DNA of 64,000 nt. Source: Sulfitobacter sp. SK011. GTDB lineage: Bacteria > Pseudomonadota > Alphaproteobacteria > Rhodobacterales > Rhodobacteraceae. Of this stretch, positions 56,299-64,000 are shown in pieces. Under the pieces are notes generated by a model. That model saw only the letters and a program-made list of their open reading frames with translations. It was not told the DNA's origin and did not search any database. A program made the position numbers and the translations under genes. The stretch covers positions 3,327,574 to 3,391,573 of the forward strand of contig NZ_CP025803.1 in NCBI RefSeq assembly GCF_003352065.1, given 5' to 3'. The first letter of the stretch is position 1. Each line of letters begins with the position of its first letter.

Positions 56299-57615
56299 TT
56301 ACTTGTAGCCGGCTGCTTCCATGGTTTCGTTGGTGATCGCCTGGGCTTTTGCCAGCGCTTCTTCCACGGTCTGCTGACCCGCATACGCGGCAGAGAATTC
56401 CTGGCTCACTTCCGTTGCCATACCGGCAAACTCGGGGATCGCGACGAACTGGATACCAACATACGGCACCGGATCAACTGTTGGGTTGGTCGGATCAGCC
56501 GCGTTGATAGAATCCAGGGTCATTTGAGCAAACGGAACTTCCAGATACTCAGGTGTCTCATACAGAGATGTCCGCGCACCCGGAGGCACATTGGCCCAGC
56601 CTTCCTTGCCAGCAACAAGCTCGATATACGCTTTGCCGGTTGCCCATTCGATGAACTGCTTGGCTTCAGCTTCCTTTTGCGTCCCTGCGGGAACCGCCAA
56701 GGCCCAAGCCCAAAGCCAGTTCGCGCGCTTTTCAACACCTTCGTGGTTTGGTGCCAAAGCGAAACCAACTGAATCAGCAACTGTGGAATCGGCACCGGTC
56801 ACGAAAGATGCCGCAACAGTCGCGTCAATCCACATGCCGCACTTGCCCTGGTTGAACAGCGACAGGTTTTCGTTGAAACCGTTGGTCGCATAACCTTCGG
56901 GGCCGTAATCGTTCATCAAGCTGACATAGAAATTCAGCGCTTCAGCCCATTCTGGCTGATCAAACTGTGCGTTCCAGTCCTCATCAAACCAGCGTGCACC
57001 GAAAGAGTTGCCAGTCACCGTGATGAATGCACCGCCTTCACCCCAGCCGGCCTTGCCCCGCAGACAGACACCGTTGATGTCTTTCTCAGGATCATCCATT
57101 CCAGCAGCTGCTTCGCGGATAAATTCCCATGTCGGGGCATCAGGCATTTCAAGACCTGCTTGCTCCATCAGGTCGGTGCGGTACATCACCATTGAACTTT
57201 CGCCGTAAAACGGTGCCGCATAAAGTGTGCCGTCATGGGACAGGCCATCGCGCATGGCGGGCAGAATGTCATCCACGTCGTATTCAGCAGACAGATCATC
57301 AAGCGGGACCAACCAGCCGTTGGCACCCCAGATAGGGGTCTCGTACATGCCGATTGTCATGATGTCGAACTGGCCACCTTTGGTGGTGATGTCCGTTGTC
57401 ACACGCTGGCGCAGTGTATTTTCTTCCAGTGTCACCCATTCGACGGCAATGCCGGTCTCTTCGGTGAAAATATCAGTGTAACCCTGCATGCGCACCATAT
57501 CGCCGTTGTTCACGGTAGCGATGGTGATTGTTTTTGAATGCCCATCTGCAAATGCCGTTCCGGCAACTGCACACATAGCTGTCGCACCCAACAGGGCGCG
57601 TAGTGAATTCTTCAT
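56299..57615 (-). CDS. smoE: Sorbitol/mannitol ABC transporter substrate-binding protein
   Basis: A 438-residue extracellular solute-binding protein (family 1) with a signal peptide cut near AFADG. Features include ETGIAVEWVTLEENTLRQRV and GLSHDGTLYAAPFYGESSM typical of polyol binders. First gene of the operon, about 110 bp after the SorC-type regulator gene, with a palindrome in that gap. GGGAGGA supports the start. Confidence 0.9.
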   Translation of the reverse strand: MKNSLRALLGATAMCAVAGTAFADGHSKTITIATVNNGDMVRMQGYTDIFTEETGIAVEWVTLEENTLRQRVTTDITTKGGQFDIMTIGMYETPIWGANGWLVPLDDLSAEYDVDDILPAMRDGLSHDGTLYAAPFYGESSMVMYRTDLMEQAGLEMPDAPTWEFIREAAAGMDDPEKDINGVCLRGKAGWGEGGAFITVTGNSFGARWFDEDWNAQFDQPEWAEALNFYVSLMNDYGPEGYATNGFNENLSLFNQGKCGMWIDATVAASFVTGADSTVADSVGFALAPNHEGVEKRANWLWAWALAVPAGTQKEAEAKQFIEWATGKAYIELVAGKEGWANVPPGARTSLYETPEYLEVPFAQMTLDSINAADPTNPTVDPVPYVGIQFVAIPEFAGMATEVSQEFSAAYAGQQTVEEALAKAQAITNETMEAAGYK

Positions 57616-57680
57616 GGTATCCTCCCGTTAAGATATGGGCTTTTGCCCACTACCTAGGCAATTACTCACAAATGGACAGC

Positions 57681-57696
57681 ATTTTGTCAACAAAAT
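57681..57696. promoter_or_regulatory. 7-2-7 palindrome, candidate SorC-type operator for smoE
   Basis: ATTTTGT-ca-ACAAAAT lies 66-81 bp upstream of the smoE start, in the 110-bp gap after the SorC-family regulator gene. The perfect symmetry and location fit an operator of that regulator. Confidence 0.65.
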
Positions 57697-57725
57697 TATC
57701 GAAAAGCACAACTCTTAAGGGATTT

Positions 57726-58679
57726 TCAGTGTTTCAGCAGATATTCCGCGCAGGCTTCATCTGTCACCAAACAGTTGATCAATTTACCTTTTAGCGCTGC
57801 AAGCAGGCCGGGATATTTGGCTTCCCCCACGGCGATGCCGATGTTTGGCTTGTCGGATGGCTCAACACGCACACCACTGGTGCATACGTCGGACTGATCC
57901 ATCATATAGGTCCCATTCGAATCAAAGGCCCAGCCGGCGATCTCTCCCACAGCACCGGCGGCCTCCAGCTCGGCCATCGCCTCGGCGGACATGAATCCAT
58001 CCATGACCATCGGTGCCTTTGCTCCAAGTTCACCCAACCCGACCAAGGTCACATCACAATTGTGGGCAAGCGCCCTGATCCGGGCAACATGCGGCAGGCT
58101 GTGAAGAAAATCGCGCTCCTCGCGGTTTGTCGCGATCACGGGCAAAGGCATGGGAAAATACCGCGCGCCGATCTTTTCTGCAAACCGCTGAAGCACCTCA
58201 TAAAGCGATGCCGATCCGTCAAAATTGGAATTGCCGATCAGCGACACAAGTTTGTGACCCGGACATTCCATTTCGGTCATCTCAGTCGCCACGGCCCGCA
58301 AGGTCCGCCCGGTGCCAACCGCGACGGTAAGGTCCGGCTGTCGCAGCAAGACACGTTCGACCTCGCCCGCCCCAACGGCGGCAACCGAGCGAAACGAATC
58401 TGCCCGATCCGGCAATGATGGCGCAACGCGCGCGAACTGAAGGTCGAATTTCCGCTTCAGATCGCGTTCCATATTCAGGCAGGCCGCAATGGGGTGATCA
58501 AGCCGCACATGCACCAAACCATCCGCAATCGCGCGGGCCACCAACCGCTGTACGCGTTGCCGCGACAGGTCCAGTTCTTCGGCGATCTGGCCCTGTGTCA
58601 TTCCGGCAAGATAATACATCCACCCCGCCCGCGCGGCGAGGTCATCCGTTGATCCGTCAACTTTGGGTTTTAACTTCAT
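57726..58679 (-). CDS. smoC: SorC/DeoR-type sugar-binding transcriptional regulator
   Basis: A 317-residue regulator with an N-terminal helix-turn-helix (about 20-55, MTQGQIAEELDLSRQRVQRL) and a sugar-phosphate-isomerase-like binding domain (GTGRTLRAVATEM, then GLGELGAKAPMV). SorC regulators sense sugar phosphates or polyols. It sits immediately upstream of smoE on the same strand and probably controls the operon through the palindrome at 57681. Confidence 0.87.
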   Translation of the reverse strand: MKLKPKVDGSTDDLAARAGWMYYLAGMTQGQIAEELDLSRQRVQRLVARAIADGLVHVRLDHPIAACLNMERDLKRKFDLQFARVAPSLPDRADSFRSVAAVGAGEVERVLLRQPDLTVAVGTGRTLRAVATEMTEMECPGHKLVSLIGNSNFDGSASLYEVLQRFAEKIGARYFPMPLPVIATNREERDFLHSLPHVARIRALAHNCDVTLVGLGELGAKAPMVMDGFMSAEAMAELEAAGAVGEIAGWAFDSNGTYMMDQSDVCTSGVRVEPSDKPNIGIAVGEAKYPGLLAALKGKLINCLVTDEACAEYLLKH

Positions 58680-58688
58680 GCGATCCAG

Positions 58689-58764
58689 TCCGAAGGTATC
58701 CCGGCACGTGCGCCTTGGCGGCCATGAATGCGTGAAACCAGAGTGTTTTTCAACCGCCTTCGGA
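58689..58764. repeat. Distant 8-bp inverted repeat before the regulator gene
   Basis: TCCGAAGG (58689-58696) and CCTTCGGA (58757-58764) are perfect inverses 60 bp apart, in the gap between nagA and the SorC regulator gene. It may be chance or a long-range hairpin ending the nagA transcript. Confidence 0.3.
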
Positions 58765-58780
58765 TTTAAGACAGGCGTGC

Positions 58781-59944
58781 TCAGCCCAAAAGCGATGCAA
58801 TGTGTCGGGGCTGATTGGTGGTCTTATCCAGATGCACAAGGCCGTTTTCCAGCCCGTCAATCCGTCCGAACCCCATGTCATCACGCAATAATTGCGCAGG
58901 CAGCGTCGTTGCCATCGCAACGACATCCTGCAGGCCAACACCCACCTGATCCATCACCACTGAAATCGCGCGCCCAAAATCGACGTCCGCCCCGGCCAAC
59001 GTGCCGTCACCGAGCGTCAATCGGCCGTTTTCGCGCCGCACAATACGCCCGTTCAGCGTGAATTCCTGTATGTCGCAGCCCCCCGTGGCCATCGCGTCCG
59101 TCACCAGAAAAATCTGACCCGGTCCATCTTTGGCCACCACGGATTTTGCCGACAGTGCCGCGCGCATCGTGGCTGGGTGAACATGAACCGCATCGGCAAT
59201 CAGCCCCGCACTCACCGCGGGATGTGTTAGGACAGCACCGACCAACCCCGGCTCCCTGTTGCCAAGCTGGCTCATCGCGTTGAACAAATGGGTGGCACAG
59301 GATGCACCGGCGTCGAATGCCGACATGCAGCGGTCAAAACTGGCGTCGGTATGACCCAGCGACACAATCACCCCGGCGGCGGCAAGGGCTGAGATTTGAT
59401 CGTCCCGCACATTTTCCGGTGCAACCGTCAGCATCACATTGGCTAATCGGTTGGCGGCGTCCAGCAACACAGCGATATCCGCGTCCGTCATCGGACGGAT
59501 CAAGCTGGGGTCATGCGCCCCCTTGCGGGCCACTGACAGATGTGGACCTTCCAAATGGATCCCGATGATCCCTGGCAATTTTTCGTCAATGGCACGCGCC
59601 ACCGCATCGATTGCCGCCCGGGTGCGATCGGGCGTATCGGTGATCAACGTGGGCAACAACGCCGCCGTTCCCGTCGTTGCATGGGCCTTGGCCATGACCT
59701 GCAATGTTTCGACGGTCTGGGCGTCATTGAACATCACGCCGCCGCCGCCGTTCACCTGCAAATCCACAAATCCCGGCGCAATGATACCACCGTCAAGGTG
59801 CTGTGTGGCACATCCCATTGGCACATCGTCCGATGAAACAACCGCAACCGACCCATCCGCACGCGCCATAAGTGCGGCACCCTTGTGCAACGTCAGACCA
59901 TCATGAATGTCTGCCCCAATGAGGGCCGTTTCGCGCGCTGTCAT
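58781..59944 (-). CDS. nagA: N-acetylglucosamine-6-phosphate deacetylase
   Basis: A 387-residue amidohydrolase removing acetate from GlcNAc-6-phosphate. Metal and catalytic residues: E132 (GIHLEGPHLS), H198 (SLGHTD), H219 (ATHLFNAMS) and D283 (VTDAMATGG). The ATG overlaps the upstream SIS-domain gene stop codon (ATGA). It acts after uptake and phosphorylation of amino sugars or after MurQ. Confidence 0.92.
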   Translation of the reverse strand: MTARETALIGADIHDGLTLHKGAALMARADGSVAVVSSDDVPMGCATQHLDGGIIAPGFVDLQVNGGGGVMFNDAQTVETLQVMAKAHATTGTAALLPTLITDTPDRTRAAIDAVARAIDEKLPGIIGIHLEGPHLSVARKGAHDPSLIRPMTDADIAVLLDAANRLANVMLTVAPENVRDDQISALAAAGVIVSLGHTDASFDRCMSAFDAGASCATHLFNAMSQLGNREPGLVGAVLTHPAVSAGLIADAVHVHPATMRAALSAKSVVAKDGPGQIFLVTDAMATGGCDIQEFTLNGRIVRRENGRLTLGDGTLAGADVDFGRAISVVMDQVGVGLQDVVAMATTLPAQLLRDDMGFGRIDGLENGLVHLDKTTNQPRHIASLLG

Positions 59945-60972
59945 ACGGTTTCTGTTACCTTCTTTAGGTGCCGTGGTGCATCCGGGTTGATGCCGCGCGA
60001 TGTTGCGACCTGTTCAACCATCGCATAAAAACTCGCAATCAGTGCAATCGGATCGGTCAGGCCATGCCCGGACCGAACGGTCGGCAACGCTGTCGCCTTC
60101 TTGACCTGATCTGTGGTGGCAAAAACCGCCGCACCCTTGTCTGCAATCTGGTCCGCGACACCCGCCAAAGCCAGTTCCGCCTCATCCGCTGCGCAAAGCG
60201 CCAGCACTGGAAATCCCGCGTCCACAATCGACACCGGCCCGTGCAGGACCTCAGCCGAAGAATAGGATTCCGCGTGCAACTGACAGGTTTCCTTGAATTT
60301 CAAAGCCGCCTCATTCGAGATCGCAGAAGCCGGGCCGCGGCCCAGACAAAAGAGCGAATTGCGGCTGCCCAGCGCGTCGATAACCTGGCTCCAGTCTTGG
60401 CGCACGGCCTTTTCCAGATGGTCAGGCAAGCCATGGATCGCTGCCAAAAGCGCCGCATCCTGCGCGCATTCAGCCAAGAGCCAAATGCCGACAACTGCAG
60501 AGTTCACAAAGGTCTTTGTCGCCGCCACGCTCAGTTCCGGTCCCGCCTCAAGGTACAAGGTATGATCGCTGACCTGTGCCAGAGGCGACGCAGGATCATT
60601 GGTGAGTGCAATCGACAACGCACCACCTGCGCGCGCCATCCGCGCCATTTCAACGATATCCGGGCTTTGACCGGACTGAGACACCGACAGGCATGCGCTG
60701 CCCGCAAGGTTCAGCTTGCGGTGATAGACCGACGCGATTGACGGCCCCACCGATGCGATCGGCGTCCCGCTTAACAGTTCGGATGCATATTTCAGATAGG
60801 TCGCCACATGGTCGGATGAACCACGGGCCACGCTGACCAGAAATCCCGGGTTGCGCGCGCGAAGCGCATCGGCTGCGGCCCGCACGGCATCGCCTTGAGT
60901 GTCCAGAAGCCGCGCCGCAGCTTGTGGGATTTCCAGCACCTCCTGGCGCATCTGGGTTTGGGTGGCACTCAT
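59941..60972 (-). CDS. SIS-domain protein, probable glucosamine-6-phosphate deaminase (NagB-II type)
   Basis: A 343-residue protein with two SIS sugar-phosphate isomerase domains: SVSQSGQSPDIVEMARMARA in the first and GRGPASAISNEAALKFKETC in the second, followed by ESYSSAEVLHGP. It resembles the isomerase half of GlmS and the NagB-II deaminases that convert GlcN-6-phosphate to fructose-6-phosphate and ammonia. AgaS-like activity is an alternative. It lies between GntR and nagA, each overlapping by 4 bp. Confidence 0.85.
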   Translation of the reverse strand: MSATQTQMRQEVLEIPQAAARLLDTQGDAVRAAADALRARNPGFLVSVARGSSDHVATYLKYASELLSGTPIASVGPSIASVYHRKLNLAGSACLSVSQSGQSPDIVEMARMARAGGALSIALTNDPASPLAQVSDHTLYLEAGPELSVAATKTFVNSAVVGIWLLAECAQDAALLAAIHGLPDHLEKAVRQDWSQVIDALGSRNSLFCLGRGPASAISNEAALKFKETCQLHAESYSSAEVLHGPVSIVDAGFPVLALCAADEAELALAGVADQIADKGAAVFATTDQVKKATALPTVRSGHGLTDPIALIASFYAMVEQVATSRGINPDAPRHLKKVTETV

Positions 60973-61736
60973 GTCTCTGGTTCCTTTGCAAGGCGCAGCT
61001 CTGCCACGAAATTATAGGCATCGCCGCGATAAATGGATTGGGTGAATTCGACGATACGGCCATCTGCCAGATACGAGGTCCGCTCGATCCGCAGGCCCGC
61101 CTCGCCTTCGTTTACCGCCAGAAGCTCTGCATCCGCAGGCCCCAGATTGATCGCTGAAATTTTCTGAAGTGCGCGCACCGGGCGCAGGCCAGTTGCCTCA
61201 AGAACTTCGTAAAGCGAGGTGGTCACCTCCAGCGGATTTGGCAAAATCGTTGTGGGCAACGACGCCCGTTCAATTGCCATCGGCTTACCATCTGCCGTGC
61301 GCAAACGCGCGACCCGCGACACGGATGCATCCTGCGACATCCCAAGCGCCACCACTTCGTCGGGCGAGGGCATGAAAACCCCCCGTTCCAGCCAAACACT
61401 GGTCGAGGCCATGCCGCGTCTGGTCATATCCTCGGTAAAGGATGTGAGCCGCGACAAAGATTGCTCGATCTGCGGTGTATCTGTCGCCACAAAGGACCCG
61501 AACCCTTGTTTCTGAACAACGATTCCATCTTCAGCCAGCGATTTGATTGCTTTGCGCACCGTCACCCGCGACAGATCAGTGATCGTCGCGATGATCCGTT
61601 CAGGCGGCAATGACGCACCGGGCTTCAGGATACGCTGGTCAATGCCGTCGGTCAGCCGCTGACGCAGTTGAACATAGCGCGGACCCGCATCGGGTCGCAA
61701 CCAAAGTGCCGGGTCCAGAAATTCTGGAACATTCAT
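60969..61736 (-). CDS. GntR family transcriptional regulator (amino sugar type)
   Basis: A 255-residue regulator with a winged helix (about 20-85: LKPGASLPPERI, then LSRVTVRKAIKSLAEDGIVVQKQG read in parts) and a UTRA domain. Relatives such as NagR and DasR bind GlcN-6-P or GlcNAc-6-P. A GTG start at 61766 exists, but AAGGGG 7 bp before the ATG at 61736 favours the shorter form. It heads the GntR-SIS-nagA operon and is divergent from murQ; two inverted 16-bp sites lie in the gap. Confidence 0.85.
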   Translation of the reverse strand: MNVPEFLDPALWLRPDAGPRYVQLRQRLTDGIDQRILKPGASLPPERIIATITDLSRVTVRKAIKSLAEDGIVVQKQGFGSFVATDTPQIEQSLSRLTSFTEDMTRRGMASTSVWLERGVFMPSPDEVVALGMSQDASVSRVARLRTADGKPMAIERASLPTTILPNPLEVTTSLYEVLEATGLRPVRALQKISAINLGPADAELLAVNEGEAGLRIERTSYLADGRIVEFTQSIYRGDAYNFVAELRLAKEPET

Positions 61737-61822
61737 ACGCGCACCCCTTTCAGACACGTCAGGCACCCCACAAAAATGGAAACTCCGGCGGCGAGCATGG
61801 CTTCAATGGAATCGAACATACG

Positions 61823-61838
61823 ATACCTTTATAATACC
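61823..61838. promoter_or_regulatory. 16-bp operator copy A near the GntR gene
   Basis: ATACCTTTATAATACC, the exact reverse complement of the copy at 61913-61928. It lies 87 bp upstream of the GntR start at 61736. With the second copy it frames the divergent promoter region. Confidence 0.8.
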
Positions 61839-61912
61839 TTTTCCAAGAAAGGAAGGCCAATTGTCAGGAAAACATCGTTATTTGCGACCATGAAACTAAA
61901 TTCTGGACAAAT

Positions 61913-61928
61913 GGTATTATAAAGGTAT
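61913..61928. promoter_or_regulatory. 16-bp operator copy B near murQ
   Basis: GGTATTATAAAGGTAT, the exact inverse of the copy at 61823-61838. ATGGTATT is repeated directly at 61911-61918 and 61927-61934. It ends 26 bp before the murQ start, where a bound repressor would block transcription. Confidence 0.8.
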
Positions 61929-61954
61929 GGTATTTCCAAAGAGGATAGAATCGC

Positions 61955-62836
61955 ATGCTGCTGCGCCAGACAGAAAACCTGCCAGATCACCCTGCCATTG
62001 ATGCAGTTGGTCCTGACGTGGCCGCAAAGATGATGCTCGACGCTCAGGTTGCGGCCGTTGGGGCCATCGCAGGGGCAAGCGACGCCATCACCCGCGCCGC
62101 ACAGGTTATGGCGGACACCATCACGTCTGGTGGCACGCTGATTTATGCCGCCGCAGGCAGTTCAGGCTTGATGGCTTTGGCCGATGTTTGTGAATTGCCC
62201 GGCACCTTTGGCATCCCCACCGATCAGTTGCGCCTGCATATGGCCGGCGGTGTCCCTGCGGACGGACACATGCCCGGCCAGACCGAGGATGACACTGACC
62301 AAGCTGATGCAATTGCCGCTGATATCACGCAAAACGATTGCCTCATCGCACTCAGCGCCAGCGGATCAACGCCTTTCCCGGTTGCCATCGCCGAAAAAGC
62401 CGCCGCGCGCGGGGCATCTGTGATCGGCATTGCCAATAACCCTGACACGCCCCTGCTTAACATCGCGGACATTGCGGTCTGCATTCACACCCCGCCAGAG
62501 GTGCTTGCCGGGTCCACCCGGTTGGGCGCGGGGACGGCACAAAAAGTCGCCCTGAATATGATGTCGACGCTCATGGGTCTGCACCTTGGTCATGTGTATC
62601 AGGGCCGCATGGTCAATCTGATCGCCGACAATGCGAAACTGCGCGAACGCGCCGCAGGCATCGTGCGCACCATCGCAGGTGTAACGGACCAAAAGGCGCA
62701 AACCGCGCTCGAAACGGCCAACGGCAATGTAAAGGTTGCCATCCTGATTGCCTCGGGTCTGGACCCTGTCCAGGCCCAACAGGCATTGAAAGTCCACAAG
62801 GGGCACCTTGGCCCCTGCCTGGCACGAAACGACTAA
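61955..62836 (+). CDS. murQ: N-acetylmuramic acid 6-phosphate etherase family protein
   Basis: A 293-residue SIS-domain etherase that splits D-lactate from MurNAc-6-phosphate to give GlcNAc-6-phosphate, the NagA substrate. Catalytic acid E80 (DVCELPGTFG) and a second glutamate E111 (QTEDD) are in place; ALSASGSTPF and GSTRLGAGTAQK match the family. The phosphate loop reads AAAGSSGLMAL, where typical MurQ has GAGTSGRLG, so the protein is divergent. AGAGGA precedes the ATG by about 10 bp. It is divergent from the GntR operon and followed by an ABC binding protein, pointing to recovery of amino sugars. Confidence 0.85.
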   Translation: MLLRQTENLPDHPAIDAVGPDVAAKMMLDAQVAAVGAIAGASDAITRAAQVMADTITSGGTLIYAAAGSSGLMALADVCELPGTFGIPTDQLRLHMAGGVPADGHMPGQTEDDTDQADAIAADITQNDCLIALSASGSTPFPVAIAEKAAARGASVIGIANNPDTPLLNIADIAVCIHTPPEVLAGSTRLGAGTAQKVALNMMSTLMGLHLGHVYQGRMVNLIADNAKLRERAAGIVRTIAGVTDQKAQTALETANGNVKVAILIASGLDPVQAQQALKVHKGHLGPCLARND

Positions 62837-62869
62837 GATCAACGAAGACCACCCAAAGGGAGAAACCAA

Positions 62870-64000
62870 ATGAACAAACATACTTTCACCGCCACTCTGC
62901 TGGCCACAACCATGTTGACGGGCGCGGCCTTTGCCGAAGATGTCACGCTGACCATCGAAAGCTGGCGCAATGATGACCTTGCCATCTGGCAGGACAAAAT
63001 CATTCCTGCATTTGAGGCTGAAAACCCTGGCATCAAAGTCAAATTCACCCCTTCCGCACCTGCAGAATACAACGCTGTGCTGAACTCCAAGCTCGATGCA
63101 GGCTCCGCTGGTGACATCATCACCTGCCGTCCGTTTGACGCGTCTTTGGCGCTGTTTGAGGCCGGACATCTGGCCGATGTGACAGACCTGGAAGGCATGA
63201 AAAACTTTTCCGACGTCGCCAAGTCCGGCTGGAGCACCGATGATGCCGCCACGCAATTCTGTGTGCCGATGGCTTCGGTGATCCACGGCTTCATCTACAA
63301 CAAGGACGCCTTTGCAGAGCTGGGTCTTGAAGTCCCAAAGACCGAAGACGAGTTCTTTGCAGCGCTCGAAACGATCAAGGAAGACGGCACCTATATTCCA
63401 ATGTCGATGGGCACCAACGACCAGTGGGAAGCCGCCACAATGGGCTATAACAACATCGGTCCAAACTATTGGAAAGGTGAAGAAGGCCGCCTTGCATTGC
63501 TGGCAGGCGACCAGAAACTGACCGACGAGGCATGGGTTGCCCCTTACCGCCAGTTGGCAAAGTGGGGTCCGTATCTGGGTGACGGTTACGAGGCGCAGAC
63601 CTATCCTGACAGCCAGAACATTTTCACCCTTGGCCGCGCTGCGATTTATCCAGCGGGATCATGGGAAGTGTCTGGGTTCAACAGCCTTGTTGATTTTGAA
63701 ATGGGCGCGTTCTATCCGCCTGTCCAGGCCGCGGGCGACACATGCTACATTTCGGATCACACCGACATTGGCATCGGCATGAACGCAAAAACGGCGCATC
63801 CTGAGGCGGCCAAAACCTTCCTGAACTGGGTTGGCTCGACTGAGTTTGCGACACTTTATGCAAACGCGCTGCCCGGCTTCTTTCCGCTGTCAAATGGCGA
63901 AGTCGCGCTCGAAGATCCGCTCGCGCAAGAGTTCATCTCATGGCGCGGCGAATGTGAAAGCTCGATCCGGTCCACCTATCAGGTCCTGTCACGCGGCACG
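62870..64000 (+). CDS. Sugar ABC transporter substrate-binding protein (3' end outside window)
   Basis: The first 377 residues of a family 1 extracellular solute-binding protein; the frame is open to the last base. A signal peptide (MNKHTFTATLLATTML, cut after AFA) is followed by LTIESWRNDDLAIWQDKI and repeated binding-lobe patterns such as MASVIHGFIYNKDAF and WEVSGFNSL. AAAGGGAG precedes the ATG by about 6 bp. It follows murQ by 33 bp in one probable operon, so an amino sugar or a chitin/peptidoglycan fragment is a likely ligand. Confidence 0.88.
   Translation, partial: MNKHTFTATLLATTMLTGAAFAEDVTLTIESWRNDDLAIWQDKIIPAFEAENPGIKVKFTPSAPAEYNAVLNSKLDAGSAGDIITCRPFDASLALFEAGHLADVTDLEGMKNFSDVAKSGWSTDDAATQFCVPMASVIHGFIYNKDAFAELGLEVPKTEDEFFAALETIKEDGTYIPMSMGTNDQWEAATMGYNNIGPNYWKGEEGRLALLAGDQKLTDEAWVAPYRQLAKWGPYLGDGYEAQTYPDSQNIFTLGRAAIYPAGSWEVSGFNSLVDFEMGAFYPPVQAAGDTCYISDHTDIGIGMNAKTAHPEAAKTFLNWVGSTEFATLYANALPGFFPLSNGEVALEDPLAQEFISWRGECESSIRSTYQVLSRGT

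Noticed and set aside
62366-63286. Minus-strand frame (306 codons) across murQ and the binding protein gene
   Set aside because: It lies antisense to two genes with clear motifs and spans their boundary; the composition is that of a shadow frame.

Overview
The window looks like a chromosomal stretch from a marine alphaproteobacterium of the order Rhodobacterales (Roseobacter group). The reasons are the polyol operon smoE-F-G-K-S-mtlK-fructokinase in the gene order known from Rhodobacter sphaeroides, two TRAP transporters, a single-ATPase-domain fructose-type ABC transporter of the FrcBCA kind, and the Anbu/transglutaminase/alpha-E/ATP-grasp operon. I count 57 protein-coding genes (the last cut by the window end, the first possibly). 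I found no rRNA, tRNA, CRISPR array, insertion sequence or prophage.

Region by region. 1-5220: a class III cyclase with TolB-like and TPR regions, a PAP2/vanadium-haloperoxidase-fold protein with a (Asp-Ala-Arg)7 tract, a histidine-rich polytopic membrane protein of unknown function and a DJ-1/PfpI protein. 5281-13132: a catabolic block with a TRAP transporter (dctPQM), a 3-hydroxyanthranilate 3,4-dioxygenase, a divergent DapA-family lyase, an aspartate-dehydrogenase (NadX) homologue, a LysR regulator and an aldehyde dehydrogenase. 13248-21462: a 1003-residue ABC exporter-like protein with degenerate ATPase parts fused to a cyclic-nucleotide-binding domain, a HemG-like flavodoxin, and the Anbu operon. 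21561-27647: a ROK regulator divergent from frcBCA, then a MauG-type di-haem peroxidase and a Sel1-repeat protein. 27715-34060: a second TRAP transporter in one operon with an SsuD-type flavin-dependent monooxygenase, a flavin reductase and an aldo-keto reductase, facing a GntR regulator. 34068-41016: a Gfo/Idh/MocA dehydrogenase, a histidine phosphatase, an AfuABC/FbpABC-type ABC transporter and an inositol-monophosphatase-family enzyme. 41236-50105: a second MauG-type peroxidase, a CRTAC1-like FG-GAP protein translationally coupled to a ROK regulator, and xylF-H-G-A. 50207-58679: the sorbitol/mannitol operon with its SorC regulator. 58781-64000: amino-sugar genes (nagA, a NagB-II type deaminase, GntR, divergent murQ) and the start of another ABC transporter.

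The window works as a dense carbon-acquisition island: two TRAP and four recognisable ABC importers plus the start of a fifth, most next to their own regulator and first catabolic enzymes. Four transporter operons (dctPQM at 7 kb, frc, xyl, smo) share one layout, with a strong hairpin between the abundant substrate-binding protein gene and the permease genes. Candidate operators were read directly at several regulator genes; the clearest are a perfect 16-bp sequence present in inverted orientation twice between the amino-sugar GntR gene and murQ, a 7-2-7 palindrome ahead of smoE, and 12/14 direct repeats ahead of the aldehyde dehydrogenase.

The best candidates for undescribed biology are the dioxygenase/DapA-like/NadX/aldehyde dehydrogenase/TRAP cluster (unknown substrate, non-canonical lyase active site), the monooxygenase/flavin reductase/aldo-keto reductase/TRAP cluster (probably a sulfonate or sulfosugar route), the sugar-phosphate-like ABC/phosphatase cluster, the ABC/cyclic-nucleotide-domain fusion, and the paired MauG paralogues with a shared C-terminal tail.
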